Below, piece by piece: positions 36,401 to 48,544 of a DNA stretch of 64,000 nucleotides; position 1 is the first letter of the stretch; the number at the start of each line of letters is the position of its first letter. A program made the translations under genes and the position numbers. Source of the stretch: Maea johnstoni (taxonomy: Eukaryota; Annelida; Polychaeta; Spionida; Magelonidae); assembly GCA_963942565.1 (NCBI GenBank), contig OZ012685.1:1093147-1157146 (forward strand). Direction: 5' to 3'. Under the pieces are notes generated by a model. It was not told the origin of the DNA. It did not search any database and worked only from the letters and a program-made list of their open reading frames with translations.

Positions 36401-37990
36401 CTCTCAGTCTCGATATTCTATGTCCCCTGGCCACTGTCTGGCAGACGGGTGGTTATGCCAAGTAGGAGTCAACATTGCCGTTGGTTGGCAATGTATCGGC
36501 CAGTCGAACTCCAAGAAATCAGGCAGGTTGTGATCGGCATGACCTTGCAGTTGTTTACGCCACGCTTCCACACAGAGCCCGCTCGGAACCGACACCCTGG
36601 CGCCCCTAAAGTTGTGCCCCTGTGTTGCTGTGACGGTCCGGTAGATTTCTGCCAACTCCTCATCTCCTGGTTGCTTCACCCTTTCCCCACTGATATTGTT
36701 TGTTGATGTTTTGTCGCCAACAATTGTGTCACTCTGACCTACATGTGGGCCAGCGCTGGCCCCATTCCTCGCACTCTCTCCCCCCGACGCCGCCGTCACA
36801 AAGTATCTCTGCTGCCCCCGCACCTGTCTCCCCCCCGACCTTGTCTGCCGTCCCCTGCACAACAGACCTGACCTTGAGAGGGAGTGCGTTCACTCCCTCT
36901 TCTTCGAGTTTTTTGTCTCGTCGAGAGACTTGCAGGAACAGTCTTCTTTTGGGTGACGATATGCCACGCCAGTGGACTTGGCACAGTAGCTGCATGCGTG
37001 TGAGAACGGGGGATGGTCCCTATTCTGCTCGCAGGCCCTTTTCTGGTAGAGGGCGCAGCAGCGAAGATTTTGCGATGTTGTTTTGCCGCTATTTGGCCTT
37101 TTGTTATCCTTGGCCTCCTTTTTCTCGGGGTACACTGTGCGTGAGTGTACCAGACGGAGGTCCCGAATGACCTCTGTATCCTCCCAACTCCTGACCCCTG
37201 CCTCGACATCCAAACCAATCATTTGGTAAAAGTTGAGAGCGTTTTCCCACGCAAAGTCAACCGCGTCCTGCATCAACATTTTTAATATGTTGAGCATGAC
37301 TTCCTTGTCCCACTGACCCTTGCGTGCGTCCAGCATGTTAAGGAAACCCAGGACGAACTCTGCGATTTTTTGGTCCTTATATTCGACCGCCACACGACTG
37401 CCTGCTACAACCCTTTTAATGTGCATGTGTGGCCAGTCAATCCTGGTTTTAACGTTGTCGGCCGCTGTCATCAATGACCCAGACTTCTTACCGGAAGATC
37501 TCCTGGTAGGATACGCATCTCCTTCGTCGTCGTAATCATCCGTTCCATACTGTGCTATCCTCTGGGCGGCCCTCTGCATGGCCCGAACATCACTTCTCAA
37601 TGATGCTGGGGTGATAACATCCATTGCCCCCGCTTGTGCGAGACTTCCCCCGGTGTTGTCTCTTCTTTGTATTGCCTCCACCGACTCGCTATCCCCGCCG
37701 GTTTCGGTTTTTTGGAGCATGAGTTGTAACATCTCATCTCCCTGTTCCCCAACGGCCCCGGCTTCCGAAGAAGCATCTTGTTCGCTGTGGCTCTCGTTAT
37801 CCTCGAGCTCCATACGTGTACACTTCTTGCCCATCGGGGGTGAGTGTACAACCCCAGACTTCTTGCATAAATACTGCCTTGGCATCTTAAAATGGATTAC
37901 CGGACCCGACAGTGGCAGTCAAACTTGGCTCTGCTTGGCAACTGGTAGTACAGTTTTGAAAGTTGAGAGCAGAGCCCCCCTGGCACGACT
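33500..37990 (-). mobile_element. DIRS-like tyrosine-recombinase retrotransposon, unit 1 (fossil)
   Basis: The parts, in minus-strand order, are: a gag-like ORF1 (37885-36890, 331 residues, with a Cys/His-rich C-terminal segment), a reverse transcriptase with RNase H region (about 36350-35000), and a tyrosine recombinase (about 34800-33850; C-terminal part with HLFRRRACTSAFLAG and LGGWRSEAVRCYLP). A minus-strand AATAAA lies at 33521-33526. Presence of a tyrosine recombinase instead of a DDE integrase marks the DIRS/Ngaro/PAT group. It looks nearly full length with a few breaks. The terminal repeats were not delimited, so both ends are approximate. The same insertion is present in unit 2, so it is older than the amplification. 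Confidence 0.75.
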
Positions 37991-38034
37991 GTTTACTTAG
38001 CGAGAAACCACAGACTAATTGAAATACGACATAC

Positions 38035-38230
38035 CCGCACACGCCGCCAGAGCTGATTGGCTGGCCGTCACGTGCACGTGTGTGTGGCTAGTCAGTGCCT
38101 GCTGTTCACCGTGTCTGTCAGGCCCAGCCCCGCCCCACCGCCTCCACCTCGGCTAGCTGATTGGCCCGTACGGCCACGCAATCCTCTCGTCACGTGTCAC
38201 CAAGCGTGAGTGTGGTCGCTCAGGCCACCC
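38035..38230. promoter_or_regulatory. GC-rich block with E-boxes, GC box and CCAAT box, unit 1
   Basis: Contains CACGTGCACGTG, a GC box (CCCCGCCCC), an inverted CCAAT box (GATTGGCC) and another CACGTG near 38193. It lies just upstream of ORF1 of the DIRS element, in transcription sense. It could be that element's own promoter region or host DNA. The equivalent in unit 2 is about 59863-60058. Confidence 0.35.
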
Positions 38231-38349
38231 GCCCCAATGCCCGCGAATGCTACGCATTCACAACATATTAGCAATTTACCAGTGTCATAACAGACGCTAT
38301 GTGATTGCTCCTTTGTATCATGTTTGTTGTAAACCCCATTAATACTTTT

Positions 38350-38550
38350 AAAATTTATCTTGACGCGAGGTTCCAGAACCGGCCGATAGGCGGCTTCAAA
38401 CACGTCGAATGCCTTTGTGGAACGCCTTGGATTGTTTCATTAGAGAAAACTTGGTTCGTCCAGTTATGTATGATAGCGTCCACTCTGTTTTGGCAAAACA
38501 GCATGGATACATTCAATGGACTAATTGTACTAAGAATACACTTTTAGGAA
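38350..38550 (+). mobile_element. Family C repeat, headless copy, unit 1
   Basis: Reverse complement of the body of the element at 7188-7470 at roughly 85-90% identity by eye (for example CCGATAGGCGGCTTCAAACA). No tRNA-like head is present. It is repeated at 60178-60378 because of the amplicon. Confidence 0.5.
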
Positions 38551-39006
38551 ATTAAATACTGTAAAGTTCGAAATATTGGCGTGGAACTATTATTGGCGAC
38601 ATTAGCGAGTGGGTCAGATTCGCTAATATTACGAGCCGTTTATATTTGTTCCATTTTTCAACGATTTTTCATTTTGCACAGGCCTCAGTGTTTGGAGGCC
38701 ATGTGCACCAGCAATCTGCCATGGCGGCGATACCGTCTTCCGGTGGATTGCTACACGACTAAAATCTCTGCTACTAATCACATAATCACTCTGCATGTTT
38801 TTTAAGTTCCGTTCTGTTTCATTGTACGATTTAAAAGATTATACCAAATATGAAGATTCCGTGCATTATTCGCCATTCAGTTGTTTGTAATTGCGTAAAC
38901 TACGATATTTATGACATTTCGTTTATCAAACTAGGTCTAGTTTGAATATCTGTCGGCAGATGGCGCTTTTCGAGATGTTTCACACGCTAATATTACGATT
39001 CGCTAA
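38551..39006. other. Unit segment before the inverted border, unit 1
   Basis: No gene recognised. The string GCTAATATTACGA occurs twice (near 38623 and 38987), and ATTAGCGA/TCGCTAAT form a short stem near 38602-38626. Almost unchanged at about 60379-60834 in unit 2. Confidence 0.6.
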
Positions 39007-40967
39007 TTTAGATAGTTACCAAAAAAGCTTTTGGGTCAAAAACACAAACATTAGTACCATAATTACACGTATGATGGCGCTGATTCTTCTCCGGTTGAAT
39101 TGGTATCTATCCGATTTATATCAACAGGTCAATTGAATGACGTTTCTTTAAGTATTTGCCCGCAATATTTATTTGCTAACCGATTTCGTGTTAGGTAAAA
39201 TGACGACCTTGATAATATATAAAACATAAGAATATTTCTGAACTATTTGAACAAGGGTCATTCTATTCACACATTTTATAGAATTTACCATATGTTTAAT
39301 GTGATTGGAACTGAGGTGACAACGTTTATGCTGAGTGAATGAGTTAATAGAGATATAATAAGATATTTAAGGCCACCCAAGCGCTCTGAACATACAACGA
39401 AATGAGAAGATTCTGATCAAAGGTCATTTTCAAACGTGCTAACAATCATACACAATGAAGTCTCGTTGAAACCTCGCGAGGTTACACGATGCGTCATTCG
39501 TGTCTTTTCATGCGTTTCATTCTGCAGGTGCACAGGTATCTGCTCCAGGAGACTTGAGCTCAAGTCAATAATGAACTAATGCCTTGGCCTTGAGTATAAT
39601 CCTTAGTGTGTTGATGTAGTAGTAGTAGTATGTTGATGATGACGTAGGGCCTGTAGGGGTGTTATGGGCCCAGAAATCCTCCCCAAAGCGCTAAGAAACC
39701 CTGGAAAACAAAGAATAAAGCAATTGGTAAAACCTAGTAGTTTCTATATATATAATAGGATCAGGTGTGCAGGTAAACAATTGACAGCTTTCCCGGCCGT
39801 AAGGGAGAGTCTGTTACAAAGCTACTCCTCATTTTTCAGCAAAACCTGAAAGAAACAAAACGACTACACCAAACAGGTCTTGACTTACCTTTTAAACATC
39901 CACCCACCTCTGGAACGTCATTCCACCCAGAATCAGCCAATGAGATCGCTCGAGTGCATTCACTGCTTTTGGTTTAACATGGAGGCCGTGTTTGTGGTGA
40001 GAATCACCACTTTAGAAGTTTAAGTGCCATAAAAGTTGCAAAAACGGCCGCGGATTAGTCTGGGAGGTGGGTGGATGTTTAAAAGGTAAGTCAAGACCTG
40101 TTTGGTGTAGTCGTTTTGTTTCTTTCAGGTTTTGCTGAAAAATGAGGAGTAGCTTTGTAACAGACTCTCCCTTACGGCCGGGAAAGCTGTCAATTGTTTA
40201 CCTGCACACCTGATCCTATTATATATATAGAGACTACTAGGTTTTACCAATTGCTTTATTCTTTGTTTTCCAGGGTTTCTTAGCGCTTTGGGGAGGATTT
40301 CTGGGCCCATAACACCCCTACAGGCCCTACGTCATCATCAACATACTACTACTACTACATCAACACACTAAGGATTATACTCAAGGCCAAGGCATTAGTT
40401 CATTATTGACTTGAGCTCAAGTCTCCTGGAGCAGATACCTGTGCGCCTGCAGAATGAAACGCATGAAAAGACACGAATGACGCATCGTGTAACCTCGCGA
40501 GGTTTCAACGAGACTTCATTGTGTATGATTGTTAGCACGTTTGAAAATGACCTTTGATCAGAATCTTCTCATTTCGTTGTATGTTCAGAGCGCTTGGGTG
40601 GCCTTAAATATCTTATTATATCTCTATTAACTCATTCACTCAGCATAAACGTTGTCACCTCAGTTCCAATCACATTAAACATATGGTAAATTCTATAAAA
40701 TGTGTGAATAGAATGACCCTTGTTCAAATAGTTCAGAAATATTCTTATGTTTTATATATTATCAAGGTCGTCATTTTACCTAACACGAAATCGGTTAGCA
40801 AATAAATTTTGCGGGCAAATACTTAAAGAAACGTCATTCAATTGACCTGTTGATATAAATCGGATAGATACCAATTCAACCGGAGAAGAATCAGCGCCAT
40901 CATACGTGTAATTATGGTACTAATGTTTGTGTTTTTGACCCAAAAGCTTTTTTGGTAACTATCTAAA
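39007..40967. repeat. Junction palindrome between units 1 and 2 (1.96 kb)
   Basis: The left arm 39007-39909 and right arm 40065-40967 are nearly perfect reverse complements, separated by a unique 155-bp spacer (39910-40064). The outer 0.52 kb of each arm is the unit border repeat; the inner 0.38 kb is found only at unit junctions. The spacer has a CCAAT box (CAGCCAATGAG) and a small hairpin (GTGGTGAGAATCACCAC). Both arms carry AAAAGGTAAGT and TTTCTTTCAGG strings reading outward. A 61-codon frame (MGPEILPKALRNPGKQ...) is present in each arm, pointing inward. Confidence 0.93.
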
Positions 40968-42536
40968 TAATTTTAATCTCAGCATTATGTTCTGTTTTCC
41001 CACAAATCACCACTCCTATTGCTTTCGGGGATTGAAATGGTCGACACCATACCCCTATGGGGTGTTAACTTAAGTAGTTTGTAATGTCTTTGTTTTGTTG
41101 TTGTACAAAGTTTGCTATATACATTTACTAAATGATATACTTTTTGGAGGGATATGTTTTTGTTTGTAGTTTTAAACAAATAAAACCGAATTGACCATAG
41201 ACTCTGTCGTTCACCTGGTTTTCCTACACTTGCTAAATATATTGGTTAATCTTCTACCAACGTGTTCTCTCTGTCAATGACCTGGATATATGATGCTTTA
41301 TAAAAAAGATCTAGGAATTATGGATGAAAAGTCACACTTTTCTTGAAGGATATTTGACGATTGTCTTCCAGTCAACACTTGCCTTTCAACCACATTCCCA
41401 AAATGCTCTGGTCCAGATATCATCAGGATATTTTGGCCGTCACAGGCATGAACGGTTTCGGTCGTCGCTGCTGCTTAGGGCCTGCTGTCGTCACATATAT
41501 CCATTGTTACATAAGGGCCAAGGGTACTGACAAATTATTTTGTACCTTTCAATAGTAAATTTGAATTGCTGATATCAGTTAAACCCGTATCTAAACAATC
41601 TCACTTGCTGACGTAGCGGCATAATGGTAAGAGGCTGGCTCTCACGTGTAAGATCTTCGCTGTATCCTCGTCAGTACGTTACGATTGTAGGGAGTTGTGG
41701 ACGACTCGTAACTAAAAGTCTGCGTTGGACTACTTGTAAAGAGGAGGGTATTTCTTCTCGGTACCAGGAATCCATTGCTTTTTAAAAGACCAGTAAAAGT
41801 ACATACTGTAAACATAAAAAAAATTAGAAACAAAATAGAATTGTTTCGATTTGTTAAAGTTTTGCATGATACGTTACGATTGTAGAGCGTTGTGGATGAC
41901 TCGTAACTAAAAGACTCCCTTGCAAAGAGGGGGGTATTTCTTCTCCGTACCAGGAATCCATTGCTTTAAAAAAACCCACAAAGATTATACTGTAAACGCA
42001 AAAAAGAAACAACTAGAAACAATAGAAAAAAGATAATAAGTGAGTTTCGATTTTCAAGAATTTTGCATGATTCGGTGTGGTGCATTACCTTTAAGATGCC
42101 CTATGGGGCCAGTTTATTGGACTCAGTTTTCCTTCATCCTGCTTTTCTTTGATATTTTCGCCTATACATAGTATATCTTGCTTGGAAGTATTTTGATAGG
42201 AAAAAGAGTAGGCATTGCAAAAGTACCCGAACAGCAGGGTGGAAGAATATTTGGCTAAAATGGATGAAATTCAACGAAAAATTGTTTATACATGTGAATA
42301 CACAGTTTCAGCAGATATTGAAAAGGGACACAGTATCCTTAGACGTAGCAAAGAGTCGGTTGTCTGGTGGTATTTTTTTTGTACTAGATACATCTTATTC
42401 AGATAAACATTTAAACCGACAAACACTCAATGAATGTTTGTAATTTTTCCATAAAGAAAAATTTGTTTTAATAAAATAGTTCTCCAAAAAGCACACTACT
42501 CTGATTCATCGCAAACGGTTATTGAATCATGGAAAT
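40968..42536. other. Unit 2 segment before the LINE, with the 195-bp duplication
   Basis: Direct counterpart of 21908-23476. The duplicated block lies at 41676-41870 and 41871-42070. No gene recognised. Confidence 0.7.
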
Positions 42537-43391
42537 TGTAGAGCACACTGTGCGACGATGGAGAGATGTACTCAAAAACAACTAGTAGAGCTGAGTAATG
42601 TTGAACGCATGACGATGTTTATTGACATAGTTCCATATCATATCACTATTTCATTGGCATGACGAATTTGACACCAATGTGTCGACAATAAATACCAATG
42701 TGACGCTTTGACGTATACAACCAGTATATGACGAACATGTGACGAGTATCTAACGAGTATGTGACGAGTGTCTAACGATTATGGTTCAACCAATAAACAA
42801 ACAGAAAACACAATGTCTTACAATATATTCATCTTAATCATCATTATCATCATCATTATCACTCAAAGTACAATATTGTCAGATAATAACATCATAACAT
42901 TCAAATTATGTATTTACTAAAGCATGATCAATCATAATGATTGTCATTGACAATTAATGCTACCGACTTGAACTCATCTATCCAGATGCTTTACAATAAC
43001 ATGTGTACACAATGCCAAGTTAACTGACCAGTGTCAGTGAAAACAATCAAGTTATCTGTCATACCATTACAAAGTCAAAATATCACTAATGCTCAAAGTT
43101 ACCACTAAAGAAAGTCTACAAGTATTCTATAACTATTCATCCTTTAGATCATTAAGGTTTTGACATGCAATACATAGTGTACTTACAACTGTGGGCTCTT
43201 ACATCTAAACTACTGACAATGGCATTACAACAATGTGCTGCCACCTATTGAAACAAATCATACCTAAGGTCAATTGCCCTGTGACCCAATTAGTCAATCA
43301 CACATAAACAATATACATCTCAATAACAATGACCACTTAAAATAGCACATAAATTCACCAATATATATACACTGTTGACCTGTCCATTACA
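42537..43391. mobile_element. Solo LTR (fossil), unit 2 only
   Basis: 855 bp starting TGTAGAG and ending ATTACA, flanked by near-identical 5-bp repeats (GAAAT at 42532-42536, GAAAA at 43392-43396). The empty site is preserved in unit 1 (ATCATGGAAAACATGC near 23470), which proves an insertion with target duplication. TG...CA ends, length and 5-bp duplication fit a solo LTR of a retrotransposon. The family is not known. It is younger than the amplification. Confidence 0.6.
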
Positions 43392-43584
43392 GAAAACATG
43401 CAACGGTTTGTTGTTAATGGAATAATAATAATGTTTATTGACCATACGTGGATTATGGAATACATGTTAGAAATACAGAGAAACAAGAAATACAAAATTA
43501 TAAAGGCAGAGTCGTCGGTAACCAAAGCAGGAACATAATCATAACAAAAAGAAAAGAAAAAACAAAAGGTATATGTACAACTAA

Positions 43585-46500
43585 GATCGGAGTCCTAAAA
43601 CAAGCTGGGGTCCGTTACCATATTAGCATCAGGGATATATTTACTTAGCCAATCCCAACACAAGCTCTAATCGGAGTCCTAAAACAAGCTGGGGTCCGTT
43701 ACCGTATTAGCACCAGCGATATATTTACTTAGCCAATCCCAACACAAGCTCTAATCGGAGTCCTAAAACAAGCTGGGGTCCGTTACCGTATCAGCATCAG
43801 GGATATATTCAATTAGCCAATCGCAACACAAGCTCTAATCAGAGTCCTGAAACAAGCTGGGGTCCGTTACTGTATTAGCACCAGGGATATATTTACTTAG
43901 CCAATCCCAACACAAGCTCTAATCGGAGTCCTAAAACAAGCTGGGGTCCGTTAGCGTATTAGCATCAGGGATATATTCAATTAGCCAATCGCAACACAAG
44001 CTCTAATCAGAGTCCTGAAACAAGCTGGGGTCCGTTACTGTATTAGCACCAGGGATATATTCAATTAGCCAATCACAACACGAGCTCTAATCAGAGTCCT
44101 GAAACAAGCTGGGGTCCGTTACCGTACTAGCATCAGGGATATATTTACTTAGCCAATCCCAACACAAGCTCTAATCGGAGTCCTAAAACAAGCTGGGGTC
44201 CGTTACTGTATTAGCACCAGGGATATATTCAATTAGCCAATCACAACACAAGCTCTAATCAGAGTCCTGAAACAAGCTGGGGTCCGTTACCGTACTAGCA
44301 TCAGGGATATATTTACTTAGCCAATCCCAACACAAGCTCTAATCGGAGTCCTAAAACAAGCTGGGGTCCGTTACCGTATTAGCATCAGGGATATATTCAA
44401 TTAGCCAATCGCAACACAAGCTCTAATCAGAGTCCTGAAACAAGCTGGGGTCCGTTACCGTATTAGCACCAGCGATATATTTACTTAGCCAATCCCAACA
44501 CAAGCTCTAATCGGAGTCCTAAAACAAGCTGGGGTCCGTTAGCGTATTAGCATCAGGGATATATTCAATTAGCCAATCGCAACACAAGCTCTAATCAGAG
44601 TCCTGAAACAAGCTGGGGTCCGTTACCGTATTAGCACCAGGGATATATTTACTTAGCCAATCCCAACACAAGCTATAATCAGAGTCCTGAAACAAGCTGG
44701 GGTCCGTTACCGTATTAGCATCAGGGATATATTCAATTAGCCAATCACAACACGAGCTCTAATCAGAGTCCTGAAACAAGCTGGGGTCCGTTACCGTATT
44801 AGCATCAGCGATATATTTACTTAGCCAATCACAACACAAGCTCTAACCGGAGTCCTAAAACAAGCTGGGGTCCGTTACCGTATTAGCATCAGGGATATAT
44901 TCAATTAGCCAATCACAACACGAGCTCTAATCAGAGTCCTGAAACAAGCTGGGGTCCGTTACCGTATTAGCATCAGGGATATATTCAATTAGCCAATCAC
45001 AACACAAGCTCTAATCGGAGTCCTAAAACAAGCTGGGTCCGTTACCATATTAGCATCAGGGATATATTCAATTAGCTAATCACAACACAAGCTCTAATCG
45101 GAGTCCTGAAACAAGCTGGGGTCCGTTGCCGTATTAGCATCAGGGATATATTTACTTAGCCAATCACAACACAAGCTCTAATCGGAGTCCTAAAACAAGC
45201 TGGGGTCCGTTACCGTATTAGCATCAGGGATATATTCAATTAGCCAATCCCAACACAAGCTCTAATCGGAGTCCTGCAACAAGCTGGGGTCCGTTACCGC
45301 ATTAGCATCAGGGATATATTCAATTAGCCAAACCCAACACAAGCTCTAATCGGAGTCCTAAAAAAAGCTGAGGTCCGTTACCGTACTAGCATCAGGGATA
45401 TATTCAATTAGCCAATCCCAACACAAGCTCTAATCGGAGTCCTAAAACAAGCTGGGGTCCGTTAGCGTATTAGCATCAGGGATATATTCAATCAGCCAAG
45501 CACAACACAAGCTCTAATCGTAGTCCTAAAACAAGCTGGGGTCCATTACTGTATTAGCATCAGGGATATATTTACTTAGCCAATCACAACACAAGCTCTA
45601 ATCTGAGTCCTGAAACAAGCTGGGCTCCATTACTGTATTAGCATCAGGGATATATTTACTTAGCCAATTCCAACAGAACATCTAATCTGAGTCCTAAAAC
45701 AAGCTGGTGTCCGTTACCGTATTAGCATCAGGGATATATTTACTTAGCCAATCCCAACACAAGCTCTAATTGGAGTCCTAAAACAAGCTGGGGTCTGTTA
45801 CCATATTAGCATCAGGGATATATTCAATTAGCCAATCCCAACACAAGCTGTAATCGGAGTCCTGAAACAAGCTGGTGTCCGTTACCGTATTAGCATCAGG
45901 GATATATTTACTTAGCCAATCCCAACACAAGCTCTAATCGGAGTCCTAAAACAAGCTGGGGTCCGTTACTGTATTAGCATCAGGGATATATTCAATTAGC
46001 CAATCCCAACACAAGCTGTAATCGGAGTCCTGAAACAAGCTGGGGTCCGTTACCGTATTAGCATCAGGGATATATTTACTTAGCCAATCCCAACACAAGC
46101 TCTAATCAGAGTCCTGAAACAAGCTGGGGTCCGTTACCGTACTAGCATCAGGGATATATTCAATTAGCCAATCCCAACACTAGCTGTAATCGGAGTCCTG
46201 AAACAAGCTGGGGTCCGTTACCGTATTAGCATCAGGGATATATTTACTTAGCCAATCCCAACACAAGCTATAATCAGAGTCCTGAAACAAGCTGGGGTCC
46301 GTTACCGTATTAGCATCAGGGATATATTCAATTAGCCAATCACAACACAAGCTCTAATCAGAGTCCTGAAACAAGCTGGGGTCCGTTACCATATTAGCAC
46401 CAGCGATATATTTACTTAGCCAATCACAACACAAGCTCTAACCGGAGTCCTAAAACAAGCTGGGGTCCGTTACCGTATTAGCATCAGGGATATATTCAAT

Positions 46501-48540
46501 TAGCCAATCACAACACGAGCTCTAATCAGAGTCCTGAAACAAGCTGGGGTCCGTTACCGTATTAGCATCAGGGATATATTTAATTAGCCAATCACAACAC
46601 AAGCTCTAATCGGAGTCCTAAAACAAGCTGGGTCCGTTACCATATTAGCATCAGGGATATATTCAATTAGCTAATCACAACACAAGCTCTAATCGGAGTC
46701 CTGAAACAAGCTGGGGTCCGTTGCCGTATTAGCATCGGGATATATTTACTTAGCCAATCACAACACAAGCTCTAATCGGAGTCCTAAAACAAGCTGGGGT
46801 CCGTTAGCGTATTAGCATCAGGGATATATTCAATTAGCCAATCCCAACACAAGCTCTAATCGGAGTCCTGAAACAAGCTGGGGTCCGTTACCGCATTAGC
46901 ATCAGGGATATATTCAATTAGCCAAACCCAACACAAGCTCTAATCGGAGTCCTAAAAAAAGCTGAGGTCCGTTACCGTACTAGCATCAGGGATATATTCA
47001 GTTAGCCAATCCCAACACAAGCTCTAATCGGAGTCCTAAAACAAGCTGGGGTCCGTTAGCGTATTAGCATCAGGGATATATTCAATCAGCCAAGCACAAC
47101 ACAAGCTCTAATCGTAGTCCTAAAACAAGCTGGGGTCCATTACTGTATTAGCATCAGGGATATATTTACTTAGCCAATCACAACACAAGCTCTAATCTGA
47201 GTCCTGAAACAAGCTGGGCTCCATTACTGTATTAGCATCAGGGATACATTTACTTAGCCAATTCCAACAGAACCTCTAATCTGAGTCCTAAAACAAACTG
47301 GTGTCCGTTACCGTATTAGCATCAGGGATATATTTACTTAGCCAATCCCAACACAAGCTCTAATTGGAGTCCTAAAACAAGCTGGGGTCCGTTAACATAT
47401 TAGCATCAGGGATATATTTACTTAGCCAATCACAACACAAGCTCTAATCGGAGTCCTAAAACAAGCTGGGGTCCGTTACCCTATTAGCATCAGGGATATA
47501 TTTACTTAGCCAAACCCAACACAAGCTCTAATCGGAGTCCTAAAACAAGTTGGGGTCCGTTAGCATATTAGCATCAGGGATATATTCAATTAGCCAATCC
47601 CAACACAAGCTGTAATCGGAGTCCTGAAACAAGCTGGGGTCCGTTAGCGTATTAGCATCAGGGATATATTCAATTAGCCAATCCCAACACAAGCTGTAAT
47701 CGGAGTCCTGAAACAAGCTGGGGTCCGTTACCGTATTAGCATCAGGGATATATTCAATTAGCCAATCCCACCACAAGCTCTAACCGGAGTCCTAAAACAA
47801 GCTGGGGTCCGTTACCGTATTAGCATCAGGGATATATTCAATTAGCCAATCCCACCACAAGCTCTAATCAGAGTCCTAAAACAAGCTGGGGTACGTTACC
47901 GTATTAGCACCAGCGATATATTTAATTAGCCAATCACAACACAAGCTCTAATCGGAGTCCTAAAAAAAGCTGGGGTCCGTTACCATATTAGCACCAGCGA
48001 TATATTCAATCAGCCAAACAGAACACAAGCTCTAATCTGAGTCCTAAAACAAGCTAGGGTCCGTTACCGTATTAGCATCAGGGATATATTCAATTAGCCA
48101 ATCCCAACACAAGCTGTAATCGGAGTCCTGAAACAAGCTGGGGTCCGTTAGCGTATTAGCATCAGGGATATATTCAATCAGCCAAACAGAACACAAGCTC
48201 TAATCTGAGTCCTAAAACAAGCTAGGGTCCGTTACCGTATTAGCATCAGGGATATATTCAATTAGCCAATCCCAACACGAGCTCTAATCGGAGTCCTAAA
48301 ACAAGCTGGGGTCCGTTACCGTATTAGCATCAGGGATATATTCAATTAGCCAATCCCAACACAAGCTCTAATCGGAGTCCTAAGACAAGCTGGGGTCCAT
48401 TACCGTATTAGCATCAGGGATATATTCAATCAGCCAATCCCAACACAAGCTGTAATCGGAGTCCTAAAACAAGCTGGGGTCCATTACCGTATTAGCATCA
48501 GGGATATATTCAATTAGCCAATCACTATACGAGATCTAAC
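43585..48540 (-). repeat. 84-bp tandem array, unit 2 (about 59 monomers)
   Basis: About 4.96 kb of the 84-bp monomer. Two monomer types alternate in the left third (GATATATTTACTTAGCC versus GATATATTCAATTAGCC), giving a 168-bp dimer pattern. A block at about 44640-45760 recurs at about 46240-47360 with shared private variants, a 1.6-kb (19-monomer) higher-order period. Runs of up to 78 codons stay open on the minus strand. Confidence 0.96.
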
Positions 48541-48544
48541 CGCT

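Larger units (their letters stand above)
21387..40446. repeat. Tandem amplicon unit 1 (19.06 kb)
   Basis: The sequence from 21387 (CTGCAGAATGAAACGC...) recurs at 40447 and again at 62275, with the order and orientation of all contents preserved: border, 195-bp duplication, LINE with array, receptor gene, DIRS element, family C repeat, inverted border, palindromic core. Coding parts are about 98-100% identical between units. Unit 1 has a short 84-bp array, carries a 0.65-kb insertion in it and retains 1.35 kb that unit 2 lacks. Confidence 0.95.

Noticed and set aside
38624-38996. Two TAATATTAC strings, as at rolling-circle nick sites of geminiviruses and relatives
   Set aside because: They are not in the loop of a stem, no Rep-like gene is present, and such a string is common in AT-rich DNA.
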